Shown here in pieces: positions 24,704 through 36,001 of a stretch of DNA of 64,000 nt. A program made the translations under genes and the position numbers. The stretch's first letter is position 1. Each line of letters starts with the position of its first letter. Source of the stretch: Phanerochaete sordida (Eukaryota > Basidiomycota > Agaricomycetes > Polyporales > Phanerochaetaceae); NCBI GenBank assembly GCA_019973155.2, contig BPQB01000075.1, forward strand, positions 62,001 through 126,000, given 5' to 3'. The notes under the pieces were generated by a model. That model was given only the letters and a program-made list of their open reading frames with translations, was not told the origin of the DNA and ran no database searches.

Positions 24704-25959
24704 GTCAACAGGTTCAGGTTTTCACCGGGTGTAGCTCGAAATCCGGGCGAATTTGCAAAAATGCCCGACTGGTCGGGCGAAATTACAGGGTTGCGAACCC
24801 TCCAGTGTGTGTTCCCGGTCGAACGCGCGGCAAGGCGGAGTGTAGGAAGGGCCAGAGACAGTCGAGGGTTGCTGTAGGCTCTGGCCGCGATCAAGAACAT
24901 AGGAGAATTCTAGTGATATTGAAGCTGAAGCTAAGTAAGTCTGTATATTTGGCTTAATTTACACCGGCGGCTGGTAAATTCCTCGTAAAACCAGGAATGT
25001 GAGATCCGCCCCGATTGCATCAGACGGTCCGAACCCCTGGTTCGCCTGCCGCTTTTGGCCTGCCGCTTGGTGGCGTTCGCCGCCTGGGCTGAGCCCTTCA
25101 GCTCGGTCGACGACCACGTCGAGTAGAACGACGTCCAGAAATACAGCGCTATTTATCCTTACATTATACGCGTGGGGCTTTGTGTGCAAAACAAAATAAC
25201 CAGCCGTACCTGCTGAGCAAGCCATAGCTTTTAATCGTTTGGTGGGAACACGAGGTATTCTCGAGCCTTGGGCGCTAACCGCATGTTGCTCGTTCCCCAT
25301 ACCCCGCACTCCCTCCCACGTCTATACCCCTTCACTTGCCGCTACGCTTTCGCCGCGTCAGCGGTCCCTACTTGTAGGATGCGCTGCGAGGAGAGATAGA
25401 GGAAAGCTGGGAAAATACAGGTGCGTACTTGCCACTGGCAGCTTTACCTACCGGGACATCCGTGATTCCGTGGGATGGGTCTACCGTCTACCCCGTCTAC
25501 CTCGCCGCCGGGCTCTGGAAGCACAACGACACCTGCGTTTGCGCCTACAGACCACATTGTGTGGAATGCGGCCTGCAGTGTGCGGGAAGCCGAGGCTCTC
25601 GCGTTGGCTGACCGCACGCAAACGTCCCACCGCACGCGCATACAATCCTACACCAGCATCTTCACTTCCAAAACTGTCTACGTTCACAGAACTGATCAAT
25701 CATTAGATGGCGGCCAACCCCTCAAGACTCGGACGTTTTGCGCGGAATACACTATTGCAGCGTAGCGCGAGCGCACGCTCCGGACATCGAGTGCAAGCCG
25801 CGAAATGAGGCATGGCTCGGACTCAGGGCGAACGAGGTACGTCGTCTTCCAGTTCTCCACATCGTGTTGTTTATGCACCTGATATCAGGCAAAGCACCTA
25901 CTTATGGTGCCGCCGTCTTGGGGCCCTCTACCCGCCATTGACCCCCGCCGTTCACCCGC

Positions 25960-26800
25960 CGCAGCCACACGGTGCTGTCTTGCAGCATCCAGGACACGCA
26001 TCACTGGCATATACCCCGAAAACGCTTGAGAGTGCGACCGTGCGCCTCTCCATGCTCAACATCGCCAACCATTTCGCGCGCGATGACCTGAACACGTTCA
26101 TCGTAGTTGGCCTCTTCATGAACGGCGCCGCCCTCAGGCAGATCGGCAAGTGGATGGGCTTCGGCTCTCCACCCGCTGCTGTGCAGGGCCATATACTCGG
26201 CTCGAAGGGTGTCTGGTTCTTACGCCCGACCGCGCACCCGATGCGGCGACGCCCCTCCGCGCATCTGGATCCGACCATTGCAGCGCAAGATCTGCCTCCC
26301 GGAGTACACAGCGGGAACCCTCAAGACCTTGTACCGCGCACACCGCATCTTCGACCTGATCACGCCCTCGCGCTCGACGGTGCCTGCGCGCCTCTCGCGC
26401 CTCAACATCGTCAACCTCGCGCACAGCCGCGTCCCGACACACATCCTGAACACGCTCATGAAACATTGGCTCCGCGCCGAAATCGAGGGACTCACGCAGT
26501 GGCACGGCGCGGGCGTGCTGCCGCTGCTCTAGCACGCCGTGAACAAGGCGAGCGGGACGAGCTTCCAGCGCCTCCGTAGCACCGTCGCGCGCGCGTGCTC
26601 TCGGCCTGACGCGCAGGCGTAACAAGGAGGACAACGGGGACGAGGACGCGGCGCCCTTGAGCCAGGAGTGGCCGTTCGAACAGGACGAAGGGGAGACGTA
26701 CGTTGAGAAGCCCACGAAGCCCGATGTCGACCTTCCGCCGCCTGTGATCGGAGAGGGTATCCTCGAGCGCATACAGACGGGCCTCTCGCCTCTGAAGGAC
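25960..26800 (+). pseudogene. Possible decayed coding remnant, family unknown
   Basis: Protein-like segments appear in different frames: one containing LSMLNIANHFARDDLNTFIV (about 26.05 kb), another containing LSRLNIVNLAHSRVPTHIL (about 26.4 kb, stop at about 26532), and an acidic stretch EDAAPLSQEWPFEQDEGE (about 26.65 kb). The first two share a weak pattern (RLS.LNI.N), suggesting a repeated helical unit. Frame changes and stops between them argue against an intact gene, though unrecognised introns are possible. I do not recognise the family. Confidence 0.25.
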
Positions 26801-26883
26801 CATTGCCAGCCAGCGAGGCAGAGCGTCACGAAAGCAGCGCGACTGGCGCATCTGCGCTCTCGAGCGTGCCCGACGCAGACAGC

Positions 26884-27045
26884 CATGCGCCCACGCCGTC
26901 CGTGCCGCCGTCCTTGCGCAGCGCCGCCCATGCCCATGCCCACGCCCCCACGCCGTCCGTGCCGCCGTCCTTGCGCAGCGCCGCCCATTCCCACGCTCAC
27001 GCCCACGTCCATGCCCACGCCCATGCCCACGCTCACGCCAAGCTC
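26884..27045 (+). repeat. Direct repeat plus His-Ala-coding minisatellite
   Basis: A unit of roughly 40 bp containing CGTCCGTGCCGCCGTCCTTG occurs twice (about 26897 and 26955), followed by tandem CCCACGCTCACGCC-type hexamers. One plus-strand frame reads it as a run of His-Ala dipeptides (HAHAHVHAHAHAHAHA). Most likely a GC-rich minisatellite rather than a functional protein tract. Confidence 0.55.
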
Positions 27046-28438
27046 AAGTGGTACGCACCGCAGTCAGCCGCCGCGGAGGCATCGTGCCCGCGACACTGAT
27101 CGCCTGCTCAGGACGGCGGCCCATGAGTAGGCGACGCTGGTCGTTCAAAGCCATGCGCAACTCGACGAACAGCTTCGAGCCCGGCACACTTCTCCCGCCC
27201 TTTCAGCTCACGAGCCCCAGCACGCGGTCGAGCAGGATCTCTCTCACCGGCCTCCTCTCCAGCACGCTCCGCGGCGGCCGAGGCGACATCGTGCGTTTGA
27301 CTGGCAGCTGCGCCTCGTCAACATCAGCGCATGCAGGTACGCTCGCGACTGCCAGCAGCTCAGCAATCGGGCTGTATGCGCTCACGGACGCGCCGGGGGG
27401 TCTGTACTCGAGAGCGTGGTCGGTCGGCAAGTCATGCGCTGCCTGGACGCGACGCGACGCACGCAGCGCATGGTCCACTCGTGGAGTGCATCGTGCGCGA
27501 TAAGATGCCACGCGCCAGCCTGCGCTCAAGACGCTCTTCGACGAGATACGTTCTGTGGCGCAGGCTGCCGTTCCTGCGGCGCGTCGTCCCTTCACATCCG
27601 GCATATCTGTCAGCCCGCGCGTAACCGTCCCGAATCCGCCACAGCGCGAGTCAAGGCACGATTCGCCACCGGAGCAGCCTACATCCTGCCTTGATCCCGG
27701 CGCTGCAGCCTCCAGACTCGTCGTGGGGGCCGCGGCCTTAGTACCTGTAAATTAGTGGAGAACAATAATATATATAATGCACCTTTCATCGCATCCCAGG
27801 GAGCGAGTGACGACAAAATAAGATTCTTAGCTGGATGGAATGACCTTGCTTGACGTCACCTCAGTCCTGGTCATGCTGCACGGAAGCTGGTAAGCAGACA
27901 GGTCACGGTAGTAGGACTGCCGACGGCGTATCCAGCCCAGCTCTGCGCGGCCGGCACTGTAAATCCATCACAATTTACTGTAAATTAAAGTGCGCCCCAG
28001 CTTTCCCCGCCTCAGGTACACCTTTCCCCGGCTTATCTTGTAAATCGATGGCCGTTTGGCGGGACGCACCAGTGGACGCGACGCGTCGTGAAAGCGCACG
28101 TGACGTGAGCGTGGCTCATTTCCGCTTTGGACACGCTCTTTCACACACAGCTTCGTCTGCAGTCAACCACCCAGAGCTTGAATGCCAACACCTCACATAC
28201 ACCTATGTCAACGACTATCAGGCACACGCCCACCTAAGCTGAGAGCGCGAGAGTGTAGCAATCTAAACTAGTGACCAGAGAGCCCGGAGATGTGCCGCGC
28301 CAACGTGGGCCGCCGTTGTGCGACGCCGACACAACGGGGCGGATGCAAAACGCATCCCGGGATCCAACGACAACACTCCTGACGACCCTTGCTCCTTGCC
28401 CTCACTGTCCGCATATCCTGTGCCGCAAGCTATCGATT

Positions 28439-30927
28439 ATGGGGGTTCCTGGACTCTGGCAGGTATGTGAGCAGGTGGTTCAAGTGCGATACACTTCTGA
28501 GCAATAGCTAATCTACGACGCAGCTGTTGCAGCACGCGCTTCGGCCCGAACGTCGAAAATTGGAGGATATAGCTGTTGAGGGGTGCCGCCGTGGGCAGGA
28601 GCAGAAGCTGAAGAGTTACCGTGTAGGCATCGATGCCAGGTATGTTTTATTATATTGCTTCTGCCCATGCGAGGCTTCGCCGCTGCGGTATGCTAAGGTA
28701 CTGCCATTTGCAGCATTTGGATGGCATCCGGTACGAAGGCTTTCACATACGCTCACGAGAATAAAGGCGAAGAGCCGGAACTCGAACTCCGCGCCCTCTT
28801 CTATCACCTCTGCCGGCTCTCGAAGCTGCCCCTGGTTGCAGTTTTCGTCTTCGACGGGCCCGGTCGCCCAGGTATCCAGCGGAAGACCCAAGTCAGCCCC
28901 AACGACCATGTCCTGGCCCAGAAATTAATTAATCTATTCGGATATGAGCATCGGACAGTGCGTACCACCGCCGCATGCAGTGCGAGACACAGCCGCTAAC
29001 ATTTTGTGAAGGCGCCAGGAGAGGCCGAAGCAGACTTGGCCAACATGAGCAAGATCGGCCTAGTCGACGCCATTATCACCGAAAATAGTGATGCTCTTAT
29101 ATTCGGCGCGCGAGTGGTGCTTCGCATGTACGTTAATTTCAGCGTTTCGACGGTTACAAACATGCTAAACATAGGGTGGGTCACCAGACCACCACAGGAG
29201 TGCGACACCGGCGGTAACGCGAAGTCAAAGGAGGCAGACGACGAGGTTGTTGATCAATATGACTACCTGCACTGCAATCCCGACCCGTGCCCTTCGCAGT
29301 CCGCCCTGTTTCTCATGGCCATCATGAGCGGAGAAGATTTCGCGGTGAGCTCCGCTGCAGAACATGCGAGAGAAGCTCGATCTAAACTATAGCGTACAGA
29401 ATGGCCTGGACAAGGCCACCATCGCGCATGGCCTCGCGAAGTACAATCTGCACCGAACCCTGCTCGATCTTCTCGAGCTGCCCAACCCCCGCCGCAACCT
29501 CGCGCTGTCCAAATGGCGTGCTGATCTGCGCCGCATCCTGCACTCCGATCCCCGGAACCATCTGGGTCGACGCTATCCGACGCTCTCCAAGTCTATTCCA
29601 GAAACCTTCCCTGACCTCGCAGTAGCGCGCGCATACGCACCTCCTCGCACATCGCTCTCACCCTTCCCTGCGCGCCTGCTGCGTGCGCTGTCGGAGTATC
29701 CACGGCCAATCGACGTCGGGGCCATCGCACGGCTCTGCAAGGACAAGTCCTTGTTTGGAACGCGAACGAAGATCGTCGCGACCCTCGAGGCCAATCTATG
29801 GCCATCTGTCGTTTTCAGACACATGGTACGCGATGAAATTGGGCCAATCCCCTACCACCAGACCCCCCCTACTCAGGTTCGGGCTCTCCTCGTATCGCGG
29901 TAGCTGTGCGATGCTTACATTTTGTCATCTCCAGGCCAGTGACGTCTACTCCATCAAGCCAGCGAACAAGCGCGACGTCGAGACCGGCAAACGTCGCGTT
30001 GTGTTCACGAAGGCAGGCCATTTTACAAAGCTGGCTCTCGATGCGCTGGGTGACGAAGACGGCGATTGCGGTCCAAAGGGCGATGGACCATCAGGCAGCG
30101 GTCAAGGGCGCGACGGTCCGGCAGGTGACGGCGACCCGGCCGGCGGCGATCTTGGACATGGCGGTGATACGGCAGTCAGACGTTCAGCAGATGCCACCGC
30201 AGCAAGTGGCGACCCAGCCTCCACGAAACCTCCGGTCATTTGTATGTCCGCCAGCCTGGTACACACGGTGTTCCCACTGTGAGTGCACCTTCACATGTCC
30301 CACGCTCTGCGCCATTGATCATACCTCCATACTGCTAGCCTCGACCAGGTGCATACCGACGGCCATGCCGCTGGCACAGACGCAGGATCGGCATCACCCG
30401 GCCTCGACGAACCGCGACTCTACAACTTGGCAGATCACCCGTCCCCGCCATGGGCAAGTCTTACCAGCATGGAAGATGTCTACGTAACCAGCAACGACGA
30501 GGATGATGGTACCAACTGGAAGCTCGCTGGGTCTTCCAGCCCGAGGTACGCATGCTAGTTCCTGAGCACGCGAGGCTGCGCCTGACTATGTCATAGCCAG
30601 AGCAAGCGTGCCCGTCAGCCTTCTGCTGGGCCGTCGACCACCTCACATCCCCAGAGACAACGCCGGAGGCTCAGCGATGTGAGGCCTACAGGCACGCCGA
30701 CCACGCTGCTCAACGGTCGTCGACCTACGAGCGCCACCGGCTCCGTCATCGACCTCACCGTCAACTCGCCAGCACCAGAAGCTCTAGCGCACATGGCCGA
30801 TGATCCAGGCGTCGAAGGCGCGCCACAAATGGTCCCAGGGGATGCCAATAACATTGTGGATTTGACGAACACCCCCGTTGTCGTCCCAGCGAGCGTCCGT
30901 GGTACCGTAGTTGACCTCACGATCTAA
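28439..30927 (+). CDS. GEN1/Yen1-like XPG-family nuclease
   Basis: Model: join(28439..28462, 28524..28639, 28714..28957, 29012..29344, 29400..29825, 29935..30278, 30339..30545, 30597..30927), 674 aa. The tiny first exon encodes MGVPGLWQ, the XPG N-domain start; then RVGIDAS and VFVFDGPGRPG supply two conserved acidic positions. The XPG-I domain begins APGEAEADLA. Next comes ITENSDALIFGA, where family members usually have an Asp at the position occupied here by Asn. A helix-hairpin-helix-type segment follows (IAHGLAKYNL). Family members cut Holliday junctions and flaps in the nucleus. The C-terminal 110 residues are disordered with three VIDLT-type motifs. The stretch after 29128 may hide a further intron. 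It is followed on the same strand by a Crypton-like recombinase gene 320 bp downstream. Confidence 0.85.
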
Positions 30928-31247
30928 CCTAGCGTTCACGATATAACATAGCGTTTTGCCTCCCTGTAACTGTACTATATTCGTCTACAATACCGATCGG
31001 CCTTGCTAACTTTACAGGGGAGTGCTGTATGCTGCCACTGACCATCGGGCGGTGTGCTCGGAGGAGCCGGCGCTGTACCGACATTTGCTTCCGCTGAGGC
31101 ACACCGGCAGGGCGTCGGCGGCGTCGGGAGGGTCTCCGTCCTCCTCCTGCCATCGTGCCGAGTCACCTCCCTCCCTGCTATACCTTCGTTGCCCTCAGTC
31201 GAAGTCCTCCCTGGGCTCAGCTCTTTCTCCGCTCGCGTCTATTGCGC

Positions 31248-33982
31248 ATGGCGCGCTCCTCTCTACCGCGCAATCAGGTCTCGAAGGGCAAGCGCGCGTC
31301 ACAAAAACAGAACGAACGCACGAAAAAATTGTCCTCTGCGCAGGGCTCAGAAATTGACGAGGGTGCCGCCGATTTTGCGGAGCTTGAGCAACTCCGAGAT
31401 GAAGAGACTGCCAAGTGGTGTCTGTCAAAGGCGACAAGAGAGGCGTACGCTGGGCAGATCAGGAGAGCCAAGGCGTGGCTTACCGTTCATGTCCGGCAGC
31501 GCAAGAAGGCCACCAGCAATTCACAATCGGCCATAGAGTCGAACAAGATGGATCTGGAAGAGCTCGAGGCGGCGTTCAACACCATTCCGAACCGATATTC
31601 GCCCTATGCCCTCGAGATGCTGCTTACCGAGCGCTGCTTGAAGGGCGGCGCGTCCGTGTCGACTGGCCAGAGCATGTATTCTGCACTGAAGAATCAGTGG
31701 AAAAATGTGTGAGTAGTCATTTCAGCGTGGATTAGAGGCATACCATAATATTTGATGTTGGCGCAGCCGCGGTGGGAAATATCGCGGGGCATGGATGGTG
31801 GACGAGGAAACAGGCAAGGTTTCTGGGAACCCAGCGGACGCAGACGACGTCCAGAACATTATGCGAGCGATTGGTAACAAGGATCGCTCGCAGGGCGGGC
31901 GCGACCATGCGGAAGCGATGACTATCGAGGACATGCGGAAGATGATGAACTGGTCGGAGTCAGTCGTCTCGGCAGCCGTCGACTGGTGCACCGAGGACGT
32001 ACAAGACCTAAAGCTTCTGCTTACCGTGGCAAAGCACCTCGAGACGCGCGCATTCCTCTCCATGGGCTTTACTCTCTGGACGAGGTGAGTCGCATACACC
32101 TCATGCGAGTGCCCTTATTAACTACATGCACTTTAGAAACATGGAGCTTTGCAAGCTTCAAAGTAAACATTACCGGCAGGACTGTGTGGGCTTAGAGCCA
32201 CATTTCCTCGAACATGACTTGGTGACCCTGGAGAATCGAAAGGGCTGGACAAGCAGCACCAACCACTCCGACGCTGCATGCATAGGTGCGTACGAATTTC
32301 CTAGCATCAGGGGTTCAGCTCGAGCATGATTACAGGTCATAAATACGAGCTACACGACCAGAAATCCACGCCAGAGATTGATGGTAGGCGGCACATGCGC
32401 ACATGGATAGCGTTCCTAGAGACAAGGCTCCTCCGGCGCAAGCTACTTCCGGAGGAATTTCTCTTCCCCGCGATTTCGACCAACGGCACTCCGTACACCG
32501 ACAAGCCATGCGAGCATTCGGCTGCGCAACGGATGATGGAGGATTTTGCTAAAGGGGCCGGCGTTACGACGCAGTACTCCACGCATAGTCTTCGTAGGGG
32601 CGGCGCGCAGTACCGGTTTATGTACTGCCCTGTCGGCGAGCGTTGGTCACTGAGCACCGTACGCTGGTGGGGCGGCTGGGCTGAGGGCGAGCATGTGAGC
32701 GATCATCTGCATACCATCGGCGGCTGGCACTGATTCCATTCCCATGCTTCGAACCTTTTTAGAGTGATACCCTTGTCAAATACTTGATCAATGAGCTGAG
32801 CCGGTATGAGAAGGGTCATTCGGATGCGCTTTCGCCTGCTGCGCGTGATGCAGCGCGTCGATTCATGGGCGATCGTCCTGAAGACCGCGGTGAGGGCGCG
32901 TCTGCTGCCGACCTCAAGCTCTTCTCGTCAACCATGAATCGGCAGCTCGGTCACCTCGGAACCATCGCGACGCAGATAAGCTCAGGGCTTGCCGCGCTCG
33001 GGTCCCTTGGTTTGCGGGCGAGCCATGGGTGTCTGATGACGAGCTACTCTGGGCTTGTCTTCTCTCCTCACCTCGCCCAGCCCACTCCCCATGTTCCTCA
33101 GCCCGCGTCCCCGGCTCAGGCCTGGCCCCCATCTCACCCTGTACCCCGACCATCTGTTGTGCCGCCATATGACCAGCCTGCGCTCGGGTCAGGTGCCAGG
33201 TTTCCACATGCGACGATGACACAAGAAGGCGGCCCTTCACCTCCAGTCATACGCCCTCAGGCCAATCCCGCCTACAACCTTGCTGCGACTGGACCGGTTG
33301 CCTCAGCACTGCCATGGCAGCCGCCGTACCTCCCGACGCTCCCATCCGCGTACGGTGTGGGCGCCCCAGCGCCGACATTTCCATCTGCGTACGGTGTGGG
33401 CGCCCCAGCGCCGACGCTTCCATCTGCGTACGATGGGTACGCTGCAGCGCCGCTTATCCCCACCTTTACAGTCCCTCCGCTTGGCCAGTCTCATGACATG
33501 GAAATCGGACCGCCAGCCCCAGAGCGAGCCCTTCCTGCTGTTCCCGAGGCGCGAATCCCGAGGTTACCTCGCGGAGCAGCCGGCTGGCGCACCGCCATCC
33601 AACAATGGGACCACGGAGACCCTGCTACTAAAAGGCCTGCACTGAAGGACTGGAGGGAGGACTGGTTTACGGGGGAAATGAGGAAGGTGACCGGCTCGAA
33701 GTACGGTCAGCGCCGCCTGATCGCAGAAGAGTATATCCGGTACGTTGAGACCCTCCTCAAAAATGAGCTTCACGCTAATCTTTTAATTGAAGGCTGGGTC
33801 GCGATGATACAGCGTTCCTTACAGAGTATCCAGAAGCTAGCGAAAGCGTGACAAGCCTTCTCAAGTCAATCCGTGCAAAGCGCTGCAAGCGTCGGAAGAA
33901 AATCCGGTCGAGCGAGGCTCCTGGCGCGAGCACGTCCGATTCGGAGGAGGACGGGGATGGGGACGATATGGACACCCAGTAG
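31248..33982 (+). mobile_element. Crypton-like element: tyrosine recombinase gene with GCR1-type C-terminal domain
   Basis: CDS model: join(31248..31708, 31767..32084, 32137..32285, 32336..32694, 32763..33739, 33793..33982), 817 aa. The middle carries the tyrosine-recombinase signature THSLRRGGAQYRFMY (HxxR) followed by RWSL, VRWWGGWAEGE and DTLVKYLINEL, which may supply the Tyr. The front part is helical and basic, like the N-terminal DNA-binding part of YR integrases. After a Pro-rich linker with three 13-residue repeats, the C-terminus has WDHGDP, LKDWREDWFTG and SKYGQRRLIAEEY, resembling the GCR1_C DNA-binding domain of fungal Cryptons, then a Lys/Arg cluster and an acidic end (DSEEDGDGDD). 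All six exons are in frame, so the gene looks intact. Cryptons have no terminal inverted repeats; I could not fix the element ends. The 320 bp upstream hold no other gene. Confidence 0.7.
33339..33455 (+). repeat. 39-bp coding repeat, three units
   Basis: Three consecutive units in the recombinase linker. Units 1 and 2 encode PSAYGVGAPAPT almost identically; unit 3 has diverged to PSAYDGYAAAP. The repeat is in frame and keeps the linker Pro/Ala-rich. It is a candidate for length variation between strains. Confidence 0.8.
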
Positions 33983-36001
33983 CCTGAGCAAATAGCACCC
34001 TAGTTGAGTTGCGTGTAATGTACATGATAGCAAGCGTATAGTTGTGCGATAATTTATGCCCAGCACTCCGTTCCACACATCTCCCTGCCATGACGACACC
34101 GCTCGAAGTTTGTCGGTAGGCCGCGAGTGAGCTGCGGTCCCGCTAAGCTGCGAGCACCTGAGAGGGCGTGGCGCGGGGGGCACGAAGTCCAGTGTGCTTG
34201 CAGGCTCGCGTCGCAGCAAAGGCGACCGACAGGCGTGTCGAGGATCGCGTGCTCTGCGGCGTCACGCGTGCGCGAAGAGAGATCACTCGGGCTGCTGCAG
34301 GTGCAGCATGCACTACGGTGTGGCGCACTGCAACTGGTAGACAACCGGCTGGGTGTCCCAGTGCTTCGGCCCCCGCAGCCCCTCCTGGGCGGCACGGACC
34401 ACTGCCTCGCTTTAGCGGTCCCAGGCGTGCGCGGGGGTCCTTGAGGCTGTCGAGCAGCTTCTACGTGATCGCGGAGAGGATGTACGTCATGGGCAGGCTC
34501 GAGCGCGAGTGCCGAAGGTAAGAGCTGCGTGTCGTGCTCGCAGTCGATCTTCTCCGTGTTGTGCTACGCGCAGCCTCCTCGCAAAGACGGCTTCTCATGG
34601 CTGGCCCTTGGTCACGATGTGCTCCTTAAGCGAGCTCGAGACGACAGCTTCTTCGCCTGTCTGTTGCGTGACCGCACCCTCGCCCTAGGCCATACGACGC
34701 GGGTGATACAAACGACACGGGCGAGGCCGAGTGTGAACGCGAGGCCTCGGGGCGTATCCGGCGAGTAGGGCGGTGTGAGGTACAGGTTGGGAGCCCAGAT
34801 TCGGAGCCTGCGGTGCGGGAAGGCGTGGCGTTGGGCAAGGCGCGAGCTTTGGTGGGACATCAAGGGCGTGCGAGTGACGAACGTCGGCGTCGGCGGCGGC
34901 GGGGTAGTAGTGTACGGCGTCGTCGAGGGCATGAGAGAGGGTGCGGGCAGGCGGTCGAGCACGCCCTTTCCGTACGCTCACGGCTATCAGCTGCGTGCCC
35001 TGCAGCTGGCCCCCGCGACCTTGAACGTCGCGCTTCAGGCGATTGTTCTCAAGCTGCAGCGGCGGTCGGCCGCAGCTCCGAGCTCTTCGAGGCCCTCGAC
35101 ATCGCGCTTTGGGCAGGCGTTCTCCAGCGGTCGCGCGTCGGGAGCTCGTTGAACGCGTTGCGCACGCTCAGCAGCTCGTCCTAGAGACTCTTGACGTCGC
35201 GCTTCAGGTGGTCGTTCTCGAGCCGCCGCCGCGGTCGAGATTCTCCGGGGACACTGCACACGGGAATTTGATGTGCCAGCGCTGCGCGCGAGAGACTGCG
35301 CTGCCCAGCGAGGACAAGATGAGGGACAGCATGTGCAAAGGACGCAGGTCACGCACCTGGATATCTTACTGGTAGCTAGCAGCTAGCATTGCGCGAGGTT
35401 CTTCGCAGGTTCTTCTCAGTGCCCGTCACGCATTTCTTGCGTTGGCGTCGTTCCTGCGCGAGGCGAGTTATTGACAAGGGCAGATCGAGGACCCGAGTGA
35501 TTGACCGTTGACGCGAGGGCGGTGGGAGGAAGCACCGCGTGCACGGAGCGTAAGGCAACGCGAGGTTGGTTAGATGTACGGGGTTGAACACGACTGAGGC
35601 CAGCCGAGGAAGGTCATGGGAAGGGTGAGCAAGAGCACTAGCGGGGGCGCAGGCGAGAGAGGGTGGCGAGCGAGTGCGGGGAGAGTGTGCGGGGAAACCT
35701 GGGGAAATCACAGCTTCGAGGGCCAGGCGCTTGGTTTGGCTTTGTGGAGGCCGATGGGATCAGTCGAAGGGCCCACTATCCCAGTCGAATCTCGATGCGC
35801 AAGCTACTGTACACAGGTGAGATGCGTCCTTGGTTGTCACACTTGGCGAAGAGTGGAAGGCGCGCCGCCAAAGCGGAGGCAACCAACAGACAGTCAGTGG
35901 CCGCCGCGCGAGGTGATTACATTTGCGTTACGACGTGCATTTACTCTACGAGACTGCAGACTACTTGTATGCGCCCTGTTCCAGACGAATTCCCTAGTAG
36001 T
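33983..36001. other. GC-rich region with decayed coding traces
   Basis: No intact gene. The right flank of the recombinase gene is followed by GC-rich sequence in which only the minus-strand coiled-coil remnant (listed separately) looks coding. Remaining frames overlap and are uninformative. Confidence 0.5.
34800..35270 (-). pseudogene. Decayed coiled-coil coding remnant
   Basis: On the minus strand, leucine-zipper-like pieces recur: ENDHLKRDVKSL (about 35.2 kb), then DELLSVRNAFNELPTRDRW, and LENNRLKRDVQG (about 35.04 kb). At the DNA level three related blocks (each with CGTCGCGCTT or CATCGCGCTT and a following TTCTC) are spaced about 70-100 bp apart. An in-frame stop directly after KSL and frame changes indicate decay. 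Could derive from a bZIP-like or other coiled-coil protein; not assignable. Confidence 0.3.

Larger units (their letters stand above)
21710..28438. other. Gene-poor island of about 6.7 kb
   Basis: No intact gene recognised. Frames are short, change strand and lack splice continuity. The region carries repeats described separately (about 22.46 kb, 24.69 kb and 26.9 k) and coding-like remnants around 26 kb. The left edge is the GDH2 promoter. This is how decayed transposon-rich or otherwise non-coding fungal DNA looks, but I could not assign an element class. Confidence 0.5.

Noticed and set aside
26134..27036. 300-aa minus-strand open frame with VGMGVGMDVGVSVGMGG
   Set aside because: Translation of the minisatellite on the opposite strand; low complexity and no conserved segment elsewhere.
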